Shown: positions 24,197-33,900, counted from the first letter of the stretch. The stretch is 64,000 nucleotides of DNA from Emticicia sp040253585 (GCF_040253585.1 NZ_JBELAU010000018.1:1-64000); one strand, 5' to 3'. Notes: a model not told the origin generated them from the letters alone. Made by a program: numbers and translations.

Positions 24197-25258
24197 ATGT
24201 CGTTAAAAACATATTTCCTACAAGTAAAAGAAGTCGTACAAGAAACGGCTGATAGCGTAACCATTTATTTTTGGCATCCATTAAGCGAGCAAATCAAGTA
24301 TAAAGCAGGGCAGTTTATTACGATTATTGTACCAGCGGGCGAAGGTGGTAAGAAAGTACGTCGTAGTTATTCGATGTCCACTTCACCACATAGCGATACT
24401 GCCATTGGAGTAACCGTGAAGCGAGTAGAGGGTGGTTTGGTTTCTAATTACCTCAACGATAACGTAAAAGTAGGCGATTTCTTAGAAGTGCTTGAGCCAC
24501 TGGGTAATTTCTTCGTAGAGCCAGATGCCGATAAAACTCGTCACTTAGTGCTTTTTGCAGCAGGAAGTGGTATTACACCGATGATGTCAATCACAAAGTC
24601 GGTGCTGAAAATGGAGTCAAATTCTCGTGTAACTATCATTTACGGAAATCGTAGCGAAGAAACTATTATCTTTAAAAGCAAACTCGAAGAACTCGAAGCT
24701 CAGTATGGTTCACGCTTGGTTGTGCATCATTTGTTGAGCCGTCCATCAAGTGTTTGGGTGGGAAAATGCGGTCGAATCAATCAAGGAGCAGCTATCAGAA
24801 TCATGAAAGAGGCGGATACTGATTTCTCAAAAGATAATTTTTATCTCTGCGGGCCTGTTGGTATGATGGAAGACGTAATTGCTGGTTTGGGTATTTATAA
24901 TGTATCGAAAGACCGTATCCACCGTGAAAATTTCCATGCTCCGATGGTTGAAGACGAACCTCAAGAAACCGACGAATCGCTACAAACTCAGACCGTAAAA
25001 GTGAAATACAACGGCGATGAATATGAGTTTGAAGTGCAACCGCACCAAACGATTTTGGAAGCGGCTTTAGACTTGGATATTGATTTGCCGTATTCTTGCC
25101 AAGCGGGTATGTGCACGGCCTGTATGGGTACTTGTACGGAAGGAAAAGTAAAACTCGATGAAGAAGATGGTCTGACCGAAAAAGAACTCAAAAGAGGCTT
25201 GATTCTTACTTGCGTAGCTCACCCGATGTCGAAAGGTGTGGTCATTGAGATTGATTAA
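24197..25258 (+). CDS. NAD(P)H-flavin/2Fe-2S reductase (PaaE/PaaK-like)
   Basis: The 353-residue protein combines a flavin-binding ferredoxin-NADP reductase module (RRSYSMSTSPH for FAD, about residues 55-65; AAGSGITPMMSI for NAD(P)H, about 121-132; YLCGPVGMMEDV) with a C-terminal plant-type ferredoxin (about residues 260-353). The ferredoxin has the cluster ligands C-x4-C-x2-C in SCQAGMCTACMG and a fourth Cys in LTCVAHP. It passes electrons to an oxygenase or hydroxylase. The layout is that of PaaE, but no phenylacetate genes are nearby, so the partner is unknown. Confidence 0.85.
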   Translation: MSLKTYFLQVKEVVQETADSVTIYFWHPLSEQIKYKAGQFITIIVPAGEGGKKVRRSYSMSTSPHSDTAIGVTVKRVEGGLVSNYLNDNVKVGDFLEVLEPLGNFFVEPDADKTRHLVLFAAGSGITPMMSITKSVLKMESNSRVTIIYGNRSEETIIFKSKLEELEAQYGSRLVVHHLLSRPSSVWVGKCGRINQGAAIRIMKEADTDFSKDNFYLCGPVGMMEDVIAGLGIYNVSKDRIHRENFHAPMVEDEPQETDESLQTQTVKVKYNGDEYEFEVQPHQTILEAALDLDIDLPYSCQAGMCTACMGTCTEGKVKLDEEDGLTEKELKRGLILTCVAHPMSKGVVIEID

Positions 25259-25285
25259 GAAAGAGATTTTAAAAGTATTTTTTAT

Positions 25286-25324
25286 GCCATAAATTGCTTT
25301 AAAAGAGCGATTTATGGCTTTTTT
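25286..25324 (+). terminator. terminator after the reductase gene
   Basis: GCCATAAATTGCT (25286-25298) pairs with AGCGATTTATGGC (25305-25317), with one mismatch, and is followed by a T-run. Confidence 0.8.
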
Positions 25325-25391
25325 ATTCCTCAATATTTCTCAAAAATTCAATATTTCTTGCTATTATTGCAGTATAAATTTAGCTATAAAC

Positions 25392-25598
25392 ATGACAGCA
25401 ACAACTCTTAAAAAGCACGTAAGATATATAACTGATGCAAAAGGAAAACCTACGGATATTATTATTAGCTTGAAAAACAAGGAGGTTAGAGAATACATCG
25501 AAGACTTGATGGATACACAAGAAGCTATGGCAAGAGATGACGATGATACTATCCCTTGGGAAGAAGTGAAGGCTAATTTGTATAAAAAACATGATTAA
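25392..25598 (+). CDS. antitoxin of a RelE-type toxin-antitoxin pair, 68 aa
   Basis: The start at ATG 25392 (MTATTLKKHVRYITDAKGK...) gives 68 residues. The upstream extension to 25314 runs through a terminator and is rejected. The acidic C-terminal part (EAMARDDDDTIPWEEVKANL) is the likely toxin-wrapping segment, and the N-terminus may form the DNA-binding and dimer part. It ends two bases before the toxin gene, the normal order for type II modules, and would both neutralise the toxin and repress the operon. Confidence 0.7.
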   Translation: MTATTLKKHVRYITDAKGKPTDIIISLKNKEVREYIEDLMDTQEAMARDDDDTIPWEEVKANLYKKHD

Positions 25599-25600
25599 AT

Positions 25601-25876
25601 ATGGGGTACAAAATAGTTGTTCACAAAAAAGCTCAAAAAGAGCTGGAGAAACTGTCAACGTTTTCGAAAATTCATGCTGAAAAAGCCATAGACGATTTAG
25701 CAGAAAATCCTTTTCCTGCGGGCTATAAAAAGCTTTCAGGATTTAAGAGCGATAGAACATCAATTAAGCAGTGTTATAGAATCAGAGTGGGGGATTATAG
25801 AATTATTTACACAATCGAACAGGAAATTATTACTATCACTATTGTACAAGTCAAAAAGCGTGGGGATATTTATTAA
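25601..25876 (+). CDS. RelE/ParE-family toxin, 91 aa
   Basis: The 91-residue protein has the RelE/ParE fold signature: a lysine-rich N-terminal helix pair (KKAQKELEKLS), a PFPAGYKKLSG turn, then YRIRVGDYRIIYTIE and a final VQVKKRGDIY strand. RelE members cut mRNA on the ribosome, whereas ParE members poison gyrase. The basic residues of the last strand fit RelE better, but this is not decisive. It is paired with the upstream antitoxin gene. Confidence 0.8.
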   Translation: MGYKIVVHKKAQKELEKLSTFSKIHAEKAIDDLAENPFPAGYKKLSGFKSDRTSIKQCYRIRVGDYRIIYTIEQEIITITIVQVKKRGDIY

Positions 25877-25934
25877 GCAATCAAGGAAGACTTAAAAACA
25901 TTGCCTGCTTAGTTCGGATAAAATTTTCATTTTA

Positions 25935-25976
25935 AGCCACAGATTATTTACTTTTGTAATAATCTGTGGCTTTTTT
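25935..25976 (+). terminator. terminator after the toxin gene
   Basis: A perfect 15-bp stem (25935-25949 and 25959-25973) starting AAGCCACAG, followed by TTTTTTG, ends the toxin-antitoxin transcript. It overlaps the ATG at 25966 and so argues against that ATG as the next gene's start. Confidence 0.85.
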
Positions 25977-26010
25977 GTTCGTTATACCCCCAAAACATAA
26001 ACTTACTTCC

Positions 26011-28959
26011 GTGCTTTTTAAAAACAGAAAAATACTTTTGCTGGCTATTATTTGTAGCTTTTTTGGTTTACTGACTTCGTTTATTTTACCCCAAAAAACT
26101 CCGCCCGATTATCTCGCTCGTCAAGAACGCTGGGCTGATAGTTTACTTTCAACCATGACATTGGAGGAGAAAGTTGGACAATTATTTATGATTGCTACTT
26201 TCTCGAATCGTACCGAAACTTACTACCAACAAGTAGAAAATAATATTGCAACGTATCATCTTGGTGGTCTGATTTTCTTTCAGGGAGGGCCGTATCGCCA
26301 AGCACGTTTGACGAATCGTTATCAACAAATTTCCCGTATCCCGCTCATGATCGGTATGGATGCTGAGTGGGGTTTGGGTATGCGGCTCGATAGTGTCATT
26401 GAGTTTCCGAAACAAATAACGCTCGGTGCTATTCAAGATAATAATTATGTCGAAAAATTTGGTGAAGAAGTCGGCCGTCAATGCAAGCGTCTGGGCATTC
26501 ACGTAAACTTTGCTCCTTCGGTCGATGTCAATACCAACCCCAAAAACCCGATTATCAATTATCGTTCGTTTGGTGAATCTCAGTATAATGTTGCCGAAAA
26601 AGGTGCGATGTATATCAAAGGAATGAAAAAATACAATGTCATGGGAAGTGCCAAACATTTTCCAGGGCATGGCGATACCGACCAAGACTCTCACCGAACG
26701 CTTCCTTGGGTGAGTCATTCGATTGATAGATTGAACGAAGTAGAGCTTTACCCTTTCCGAAAACTTATTGCCGACAGTGTGGCTATGGTCATGACTGGGC
26801 ATTTATTTGTGCCAGCTCTTGAGCCTCGCACCAATACGCCAACCTCAATTTCTCGCAAAATTGTGACCGAAACCATCAAAGAGAAAATGGGTTTTGAAGG
26901 AATTGCCATTACTGATGCCCTCAATATGCGGGGAATTACGGCAGGTTTACAAGCAGGCGAACCAGAATTATTGGCCTTTTTGGCAGGAAATGACATTTTA
27001 TTGCAATCGGGGAACCTTCCTGCGGCATTTAACAGAATCAAAGCGGCAGTAGAAAGTGGACAAATTCCGATAGCAGAACTGGAGGCTCGTGTAAAGAAAA
27101 TCTTAAAGTCGAAATTTTGGGCGGGTTTGAATAATTATAAACCAATCGAAATGGCTGGTTTGGGCAGTGATTTAAACAACAAAAAAGCCACTGACTTAAA
27201 AGCTGAATTGTTTGAGCAGGCCGTAACAATCATCAAAAATCAAGATAATTTATTGCCTTTTGTGAATATTGATACTACGAGTTTTGCATCGGTGGCTATC
27301 AGTGCCGAATCGGGTAATGAGTTTCAGAAAATGCTGAGTCAATATGCCAATTTTAGGCATTTTGCTGTACCTTTTAAACCTGCGGCTGATAAAGATGTAG
27401 CGTGGGTTTTAGAAGAGGCTTCTAAGTATAAAGTAGTAGTGGTAAGCGTGCATGATATGAACAGCCGAGGTGATAGAAACTACGGCGTTTCGCCAGCAAC
27501 GATTTCGTTTATAAATCAACTTCGACAAAAAACCAAAGTGGTTGTAGTAGGTTTTGGGAATCCATACGGCATGAAATTATACGATGGCGTGCCAAATTTA
27601 GTTTGTGGCTATGAAGATGAAATTGCTTCACAGCGAGTTGTGCCACAGATTTTATTTGGTGCATTGCCAGCCAAAGGGAAATTGCCAGTGACGGTCACTT
27701 ACGAGCAGAAAGTAGGAAATGGCGTGCAAACCGAACGCATCGGAAGGGTATCTTTCGGAACTCCCGAGAGCGTAGGCATGAACGAAAAAAAACTCAATGA
27801 AATTGAACAGATTGTGCAGCAAGGCATCAGTAATCGGGCTTTTCCTGGATGTCAGGTTTTGGTAGCTCGTAATGGAAAAGTAGTTTATAATCGAAATTTT
27901 GGTACACTTCGTTATGATATTTATGAGCCAGTAAACGACCAGACACTTTATGACATTGCATCAATGACCAAAGTTTCGGCAACATTACAAGCGGTTATGC
28001 TTTTAAACGAAAGAGGTGCGATTGATTTGAATGAAAAAGCCTCAACCTACCTACCCGAAATGCGTGGAACTAACAAAGAAAATATGTTGGTTTCGGATAT
28101 TCTGATGCACCAAGCTGGTTTGGTGGCGTTCATTCCGTTTTGGGAGAAAACCAAGTCGGGAGGAACTTTTAAAAGTGATTATTATCGTTTCGCAAAAGAT
28201 AGTGTAAATCTGCAAGTATCTGATAATCTGTATATTACGCCCACCATCCGAGATTCAGTTTGGCGTTGGGTGCAGCAATCAAAACTTATCAATGTCTATG
28301 ATAGATTGGGTGGATATAGGTTTACTTATAGCGATTTAGGTTTGGTTATTCTTCAAAAAATGGTTGAGAGAATCACGAATCAGCCACTCGATGAATTTGT
28401 GGAACAGAATATTTACGAACCCCTCGGAATGACATCAACGCTTTATAATCCGAATACAAAATTTGCCAAAAATAATATTGCTCCAACCGAAAACGATGCA
28501 CTTTTTCGAGCCTCACAGATTCAAGGAACCGTGCACGACCCAAACGCCGCTTTGCTTGGTGGAGTGGCTGGCCATGCGGGACTTTTCAGTAATGTGAGCG
28601 ATTTAGTGAAACTTTATCAGATGAATTTGCAGAAAGGTTATTATGGCGGTCGTCAGATTTTGTTTCCTACAACCGTTCCACATTTTGCCCGAAATTATAC
28701 ACAACGCAGTCACCGAGGACTCGGCTGGGACAAACCCGAAGCAGGAGATGATAAACCCGTAATTGCGATTGATGCCTCGCCCAAAACTTTTGGTCATACG
28801 GGCTTTACAGGCACAGCCGTGTGGGTTGACCCTGAGCGAGATTTAATTTTTATTTTTCTTTCAAACCGAGTTTATCAAAGTTCGGCCAATAATAAAATCA
28901 ATACTTTGAAGATTCGTAAACGTATCCACGAAGTTATCAACGCTGCCATTATTCAATAG
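26011..28959 (+). CDS. NagZ-like GH3 beta-N-acetylhexosaminidase fused to a serine beta-lactamase-type hydrolase
   Basis: I start the gene at GTG 26011, because the ATG at 25966 lies in a terminator stem. The 982-residue protein has a signal-anchor (KILLLAIICSFFGLLTSFIL). A GH3 catalytic domain covers about residues 45-380, with KHFPGHGDTDQDSH near 214-227 as in NagZ, then the GH3 C-terminal domain to about 580. A penicillin-binding/beta-lactamase-like domain covers about 595-975, with S-x-x-K (SMTK near 650), YSD near 772 and HTG near 928. The first domain should remove GlcNAc from muropeptides. The second may hydrolyse peptide or ester bonds. It is a cell-wall recycling or remodelling candidate. 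Confidence 0.85.
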   Translation: MLFKNRKILLLAIICSFFGLLTSFILPQKTPPDYLARQERWADSLLSTMTLEEKVGQLFMIATFSNRTETYYQQVENNIATYHLGGLIFFQGGPYRQARLTNRYQQISRIPLMIGMDAEWGLGMRLDSVIEFPKQITLGAIQDNNYVEKFGEEVGRQCKRLGIHVNFAPSVDVNTNPKNPIINYRSFGESQYNVAEKGAMYIKGMKKYNVMGSAKHFPGHGDTDQDSHRTLPWVSHSIDRLNEVELYPFRKLIADSVAMVMTGHLFVPALEPRTNTPTSISRKIVTETIKEKMGFEGIAITDALNMRGITAGLQAGEPELLAFLAGNDILLQSGNLPAAFNRIKAAVESGQIPIAELEARVKKILKSKFWAGLNNYKPIEMAGLGSDLNNKKATDLKAELFEQAVTIIKNQDNLLPFVNIDTTSFASVAISAESGNEFQKMLSQYANFRHFAVPFKPAADKDVAWVLEEASKYKVVVVSVHDMNSRGDRNYGVSPATISFINQLRQKTKVVVVGFGNPYGMKLYDGVPNLVCGYEDEIASQRVVPQILFGALPAKGKLPVTVTYEQKVGNGVQTERIGRVSFGTPESVGMNEKKLNEIEQIVQQGISNRAFPGCQVLVARNGKVVYNRNFGTLRYDIYEPVNDQTLYDIASMTKVSATLQAVMLLNERGAIDLNEKASTYLPEMRGTNKENMLVSDILMHQAGLVAFIPFWEKTKSGGTFKSDYYRFAKDSVNLQVSDNLYITPTIRDSVWRWVQQSKLINVYDRLGGYRFTYSDLGLVILQKMVERITNQPLDEFVEQNIYEPLGMTSTLYNPNTKFAKNNIAPTENDALFRASQIQGTVHDPNAALLGGVAGHAGLFSNVSDLVKLYQMNLQKGYYGGRQILFPTTVPHFARNYTQRSHRGLGWDKPEAGDDKPVIAIDASPKTFGHTGFTGTAVWVDPERDLIFIFLSNRVYQSSANNKINTLKIRKRIHEVINAAIIQ

Positions 28960-29038
28960 TCTTAGATTTTACACGCCCAACGTTTGTGTTTCATAGAACT
29001 TTATGCTAATTTGCTCTCAGATAAAGACAACCCTTTCT

Positions 29039-30007
29039 ATGAACAAAATAACTATCTTCCTTTCATTTCTTTTTCTTTCATTCACTTTTACTACGTTGGC
29101 ACAAAAGAAGAAATCAATCATTCGAACCCTCATTGTTGATGGGCAAAATAACCATGTTCAATGGCCCAAAATAACCTTCATGATGAAGAATTATTTGGAA
29201 GAAACAGGTAAATTTAAAGTAGATGTGCAACGAACAAAATATACATGGTTGGGGGAAGAATTTATAAAGAAATTCCCAATTGAAGGACTTGGCGAAACCG
29301 AAGCAATGAAAAAATCGCAAATAGACCCTGATTTCAAACCAGATTTTTCAAAATATGATTTAGTAATTTGTAATTTTGGTTGGAACGCTGCTCCGTGGCC
29401 TGAAGAAACGCAAAAGAATTTTGAGAAATACATGAAAAAAGGCGGAGGATTGGTAGTAATTCATGCCGCAGATAATTCGTTTCCACAATGGCCTGACTAC
29501 AATAAAATGATTGGTTTGGGTGGCTGGGGCGATCGTACCGAAAAAGATGGCCCTTATGTGTATTATAACAACGAAGGACAAATTATACGTGATAATTCCG
29601 CAGGTAAAGCGGGTTCGCACGGGCCAGAGCATGAGTATGTGATTGAAATCAGAAATTCGGAGCATCCGATTACGAAAGGAATGCCAACAAAATGGCTACA
29701 CGCCAAAGATGAATTGTATGACCGACTCAGAGGACCAGCCGAGAATATGGAAGTATTGGCAACTGCGTTTTCGGCAAAAGATAAGAGAGGAACTGAGCGT
29801 CATGAACCAATGTTACTCACACTTAACTACGGAAAAGGTAGGATTTTCCACACACCAATGGGGCATATTGATTACTCTGTCGAATGTGTAGGCTTTATCA
29901 CTTGTTTGCTTAGAGGCTCGGAGTGGGCCGCTACTGGTAAAGTTACATTGCCGATTCCGCAAGACTTTCCAACTGCCGAAAAGACAAGTAGTAGAACATT
30001 TAAATGA
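29039..30007 (+). CDS. ThuA-like secreted protein
   Basis: From ATG 29039 the 322-residue product has a signal peptide (MNKITIFLSFLFLSFTFTTLAQ). The ThuA (class I glutamine-amidotransferase-like) domain shows RTLIVDGQNNHVQW, the GGGLVVIHAADNSFPQW motif (about residues 137-153) and GKGRIFHTPMGH near the end. ThuA-like proteins are linked to sugar (trehalose and others) utilisation, with unknown exact chemistry. It is probably periplasmic, and no sugar operon surrounds it. Confidence 0.8.
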   Translation: MNKITIFLSFLFLSFTFTTLAQKKKSIIRTLIVDGQNNHVQWPKITFMMKNYLEETGKFKVDVQRTKYTWLGEEFIKKFPIEGLGETEAMKKSQIDPDFKPDFSKYDLVICNFGWNAAPWPEETQKNFEKYMKKGGGLVVIHAADNSFPQWPDYNKMIGLGGWGDRTEKDGPYVYYNNEGQIIRDNSAGKAGSHGPEHEYVIEIRNSEHPITKGMPTKWLHAKDELYDRLRGPAENMEVLATAFSAKDKRGTERHEPMLLTLNYGKGRIFHTPMGHIDYSVECVGFITCLLRGSEWAATGKVTLPIPQDFPTAEKTSSRTFK

Positions 30008-30019
30008 TATTTTTAGAAG

Positions 30020-30046
30020 GTAATCCACAAAAACTTTGTGGATTAC
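30020..30046. terminator. hairpin between convergent genes
   Basis: A perfect 11-bp stem GTAATCCACAA/TTGTGGATTAC (30020-30030 and 30036-30046) contains the stop codon of the leftward peptidase gene. T-runs are poor, so a terminator role is likely but not strong. Confidence 0.5.
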
Positions 30047-30660
30047 TTATTCAGCATACTAATTTTTCCTCGCTCGAAATCCATAAACAGAAAATCAAAC
30101 GGGTCGATGTATTGATTATTTTTCTTCAATGTATAATGTAAATGCGGCCCAGTTACCGTTCCCGTAGCACCTACTTCTCCAATTACCTGCATTCGCTTCA
30201 CATGTTGGCCTTTCTTTACCGAAATTTTATTTAAATGGCCATAAATCGACTCAAAACCGTAGCAATGTTTGATTTTGATGTAATTTCCTAAATCAACCTT
30301 AAAACCAACGTCAATCACATCTCCATCGCCCGTTGCAATGGCTTTTTCGCCTGTTGCTCCTTTCAAGTCAATACCACGATGAAACAACGAAACTTTATGC
30401 ACAGGGTGATTACGAAAACCATAAAATGAATTGATATTGACTTCTTTTTTCATCGGATAACCCGCAGGAATTGCATTGATGAAGTTTTCTTTGAATGGGT
30501 CGCTGTAAATATGGCGAAGCATATCATTAATCTCAACCATCGGTGTGAGTTGGGTTTCCCAATAATCTTCTTCGGGAGGGTTATTGCTCGCAAGTTGTGA
30601 AAAAACCGAAAAATTTATGGACAGCAAAAATATTATTAACGTTACTTTCTTCATTATCAA
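30043..30660 (-). CDS. secreted M23 (LytM-type) peptidase
   Basis: The 205-residue product has a signal peptide (KVTLIIFLLSINFSVFSQ) and a C-terminal M23 domain (about residues 75-190). The zinc ligands sit in FHRGIDLKG (His-x3-Asp) and in GPHLHY (HxH), with SIYGHLNK as the other active-site histidine. It should cut peptide crosslinks in peptidoglycan, or act as a degenerate scaffold if inactive, but all ligands are present. An ATG two codons in (30654) is an alternative start. Confidence 0.88.
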   Translation of the reverse strand: MIMKKVTLIIFLLSINFSVFSQLASNNPPEEDYWETQLTPMVEINDMLRHIYSDPFKENFINAIPAGYPMKKEVNINSFYGFRNHPVHKVSLFHRGIDLKGATGEKAIATGDGDVIDVGFKVDLGNYIKIKHCYGFESIYGHLNKISVKKGQHVKRMQVIGEVGATGTVTGPHLHYTLKKNNQYIDPFDFLFMDFERGKISMLNK

Positions 30661-30956
30661 ATATCGAATGTGGATACAAAAATAAGTCGTTTGTCTATTA
30701 AAAAGTACTTTATGTTGTAAACATTCAATAGATTCAACGTATAGTGCTAAACATTCTTGTTGTCCAGAAGGTTAAATAAACTCGGTTTAGTACTTTTTTT
30801 TGCCTTCATAAATCCATAAGGTTTAATATTCCGAAAGTATATACAGCAATTCAATTCTCTATTTTTTTCAAGAGAAATTGGTGCAGCGACCGTTAATATT
30901 TTTTTAAACTTGCTATATAAATTGCCTTCTAATGGGGCAACTACGTATTTCCTGAA

Positions 30957-32441
30957 ATGAAATTAATCTATCAAGTCATATCATTGTGCTTGGTCTCTTT
31001 TGTTGTACTTGCATCTCTGACCCGAAAAGATGACTCTCCACAAAAGAAATACTTGATAGATGCTACGCTACAAATTCAAAAACAACTTATTCCAACTACC
31101 TCAATTTCTCAAATCAGAGAATCTTATAAATCATTCGAAATACTTTGTTTTTTTGTGAAAAATGAAGATTTATTCATTGAAAATGCTCAAATTTTACAAA
31201 AATTAGAACGTTTTATTACTCAACAAGAACTTGATAAACTGAGTATAAATCTCGGGGAATTAGTGTTTGATTTACAAGAACTCAGTGAAATTGATTGGGT
31301 AGATGCTTACCTTAAATCTGTACGAACAACCTATCTGCTCACACTCACAGGTTGGAAAACTAATCAATCATTTGAGCAAAAAAAAGCAGAAGCCCAAGCC
31401 CAAATCCGAACGCTTCGATTCTTAAATACGCTTCAAAATTGGTCAAATAAACAGCAAATAGATAAATTTTTATACGATTACCACGAAGTTCTAAATAAGG
31501 GGGAAATTGACTGGAAAAGCTTATACATTGACTTCGTTTTACCCATCGAAAAAGCATATTTAGCTAATATAGATATTACGAAATCAACACTTTTTGAAGA
31601 AGTTTTATCAAGTGAAAACAAGCCCGATACATCAAAGATTTCTCTTGGGAAACTACTTTTCTATGAAACGGCACTTTCGTCCAATTTCAAGCGTAGTTGC
31701 TCATCGTGTCATCGTCCGCAAAAAGCTTTTTGTGATAACAGGCAGACAAGTTTAGGATTTCAGTTAGGTACAAATCTTATGAGAAATTCGCCCACGCTTA
31801 TCAATGCTTCTTACAATACATCATTTTTTCACGATGGTCGAGCGGTCGACATTCCTTCGGTTATCGCTTCGGTTGTGACTCATCCAGATGAATTTCGCAA
31901 TGATTTCCCAACCATCATCAAACGTCTTTCTTCGAGTGAAGAATATGTTCAAAAATTTGAGAAAGTTTATCAACAAAAAAGTATTAATCAGCTTCAAATT
32001 CAAGATGCTCTCACGGTTTTTATTAAATCATTATCAAGCAAAAAAAGTGTTTTTGATGAATGGGTACGAGAAAAAAACACTACGGTCGATTTATCGGAAG
32101 GTTATAATGTTTTTATGAAAAACTGTGCCTCATGTCATTTTGCTGGTACTTTTTCGGGTTTTTTGCCACCATTTTATACAAAAAATGAATTTTATGATGG
32201 TATAAAAACTCCAACATTACGAAATATTTTACTCACACAGCCATATATGCACGATGGCAGATTGACCGAATTATCGGATGTAATAAAAAAACACTACGGA
32301 GAAAAACTTTCAGACCGAGAGCACCAAGCATTAAAAACGTTTTTAGAGTCATTGACAGATTCTGAAATAGATAAAACAGAACCCAAAAGTTTACCCATAA
32401 TGCCAATTGCTCTTAATCGAAAAGTTGGCGGATATTATTAA
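30957..32441 (+). CDS. di-haem cytochrome c peroxidase family protein
   Basis: The 494-residue protein begins with a signal-like hydrophobic segment. It then has about 200 helical residues with no family I recognise, followed by a MauG/CcpA-type module. That module has two haem-binding CxxCH motifs, CSSCH near residue 247 and CASCH near 390, with the expected FHDGRAVDIPSVI and PTLRNILLTQPYMHDGRLTELSDVI segments. It should act in the periplasm on peroxide or as an oxidase. It appears to head an operon with two WD40 genes 29 bases downstream. The intergenic DNA before it (30661-30956) holds only a short TTCTCT/AGAGAA hairpin that I can see. Confidence 0.82.
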   Translation: MKLIYQVISLCLVSFVVLASLTRKDDSPQKKYLIDATLQIQKQLIPTTSISQIRESYKSFEILCFFVKNEDLFIENAQILQKLERFITQQELDKLSINLGELVFDLQELSEIDWVDAYLKSVRTTYLLTLTGWKTNQSFEQKKAEAQAQIRTLRFLNTLQNWSNKQQIDKFLYDYHEVLNKGEIDWKSLYIDFVLPIEKAYLANIDITKSTLFEEVLSSENKPDTSKISLGKLLFYETALSSNFKRSCSSCHRPQKAFCDNRQTSLGFQLGTNLMRNSPTLINASYNTSFFHDGRAVDIPSVIASVVTHPDEFRNDFPTIIKRLSSSEEYVQKFEKVYQQKSINQLQIQDALTVFIKSLSSKKSVFDEWVREKNTTVDLSEGYNVFMKNCASCHFAGTFSGFLPPFYTKNEFYDGIKTPTLRNILLTQPYMHDGRLTELSDVIKKHYGEKLSDREHQALKTFLESLTDSEIDKTEPKSLPIMPIALNRKVGGYY

Positions 32442-32469
32442 AAAAAACAGTAATCCAAAAAGAAAAAAA

Positions 32470-33888
32470 ATGAAAAAACAACGATTATTTTTGCTCGTAG
32501 CCATATTATTTGGTTGTATGCAATTAAACGCTCAAAAGCAAAATTTGACAGGCGTTTGGAAAATACAAGTGCCGCACGGCATTTTGGCGATGGATGTAAG
32601 CAATGATAGTAAGAAAATAGTAACGGGTGGTTTATCAAACCAACTAACAGTTTGGGAATTGGCTACTGGTAAAAAATTAATTGAACTAAAAGGTCATACT
32701 GATAACATAGTTTCGGTACGATTCAGCCCCAATGGTCGATATATTGTGAGTGGTGGCGTTGATAAAACAATTATTCTCTGGGATGCCATCACGGGAGATA
32801 TTATTCGTCAGAAAATCGATCATGGAGATTATGTGCGTGATTTAGTGTTTAGCCCTGATAGCAAAAGTTTTGCGAGTGCAAGCTGGGATGGAACAGCCAT
32901 CATTTGGGATACTTTTTCGGGGCAAAGAATCAATACTATTTCGTCGCACAACGATAACGTAACGGCAGTTGATTTTAACTTCGATGGCAGCGAACTCATT
33001 ACAGGTAGCGGTGACCACTCAATTTGTGTATGGGACACTAAAACTTGGGCAAAAAAATACGAACACAAAGAACACACCGATGAAGTTTGGGATGCACGTT
33101 TTTCGCCAAACGGTCGCTACATCGTTAGCGGAGCTTGGGATAATATGTGTCGTGTGTGGGATATTGCCGCCAAAAAGCAAGTTTTCAGAATCAATGCTCA
33201 CGTTTCAGATGTTTGGTCAACTACTTTTACGCCTGACCAACAGCTAATCGTGACGGGCGGAGGTGATAATTATGTAAGGGTTTGGGATGTAACCAATGGT
33301 GAATTAGTGGCCGAATCTCCCGAAGGAATGCACAATGGTTCGGTTGAGTCGGTGGCGGTGAGCCAAGACAATAAAAACATTGTGAGTGTTGACCGCAACG
33401 GTAATTTGGTTGTGTGGCATTTGCCTACTTATGAGCAGCGAATTTCGGCCTATACCAACCGAAAATATGAAGAATGGTCGAAAAAGAGCCAATACGAAAA
33501 ACAAGAAGAGTATATTTCGAGACTCGAAAAGAAAACCGATTTTATTGAAGATTGGAAAAAAGAATATCAAGCTCTTTCGGTGAATACGTTTATAAAAATG
33601 ACCGATTGGACAAACTTCCAGATTCTCGGATATGATGCCGAAAAGAGCGTTTTTAAGTTAAGTTCTCCGTATTTTGGTAAAGTTGCAGTAAAAGTGCCGA
33701 ACCGTGATGCCGAAAAATTTGAGCAATCATTCAAGTCAGCCACCTTTGCCGAGCCTACTATTTCGCTTACCGAAAAAGGTTTTATTTTGCAAAAAGCAAC
33801 TATTCAGCTTGACCCCAATTCAAGAAAAAATTACACGATTAGCCCCTTGTTTGATGACGAATTAGGCGAAGTGATAGGCAAACAATAA
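32470..33888 (+). CDS. secreted WD40-repeat protein, 472 aa
   Basis: ATG 32470 gives a signal peptide (MKKQRLFLLVAILFGCMQLNAQ). Residues about 30-315 contain seven WD40 repeats with clear D-x-S-I-C-V-W-D and G-x-D-x-T-I-x-L-W-D blades, forming one beta-propeller. A C-terminal charged helical region (about 320-380) and a small beta domain (about 385-470) follow. It probably works as a periplasmic scaffold for the upstream peroxidase or the downstream WD40 protein. Confidence 0.8.
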   Translation: MKKQRLFLLVAILFGCMQLNAQKQNLTGVWKIQVPHGILAMDVSNDSKKIVTGGLSNQLTVWELATGKKLIELKGHTDNIVSVRFSPNGRYIVSGGVDKTIILWDAITGDIIRQKIDHGDYVRDLVFSPDSKSFASASWDGTAIIWDTFSGQRINTISSHNDNVTAVDFNFDGSELITGSGDHSICVWDTKTWAKKYEHKEHTDEVWDARFSPNGRYIVSGAWDNMCRVWDIAAKKQVFRINAHVSDVWSTTFTPDQQLIVTGGGDNYVRVWDVTNGELVAESPEGMHNGSVESVAVSQDNKNIVSVDRNGNLVVWHLPTYEQRISAYTNRKYEEWSKKSQYEKQEEYISRLEKKTDFIEDWKKEYQALSVNTFIKMTDWTNFQILGYDAEKSVFKLSSPYFGKVAVKVPNRDAEKFEQSFKSATFAEPTISLTEKGFILQKATIQLDPNSRKNYTISPLFDDELGEVIGKQ

Positions 33889-33900
33889 CAAAGACTGATT

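Noticed and set aside
25966..26010. ATG at 25966 as start of the NagZ fusion
   Set aside because: It lies in the stem of the toxin gene terminator. GTG 26011 keeps the whole signal-anchor and clears the hairpin.
26182..26802. 206-residue leftward frame inside the GH3 fusion gene
   Set aside because: It is an antisense shadow of a well-supported catalytic domain, with no independent start context or family features.
30020..30046. DnaA box in the TAATCCACA hairpin
   Set aside because: The sequence is TAATCCACA, not TTATCCACA, and its place is between convergent genes.
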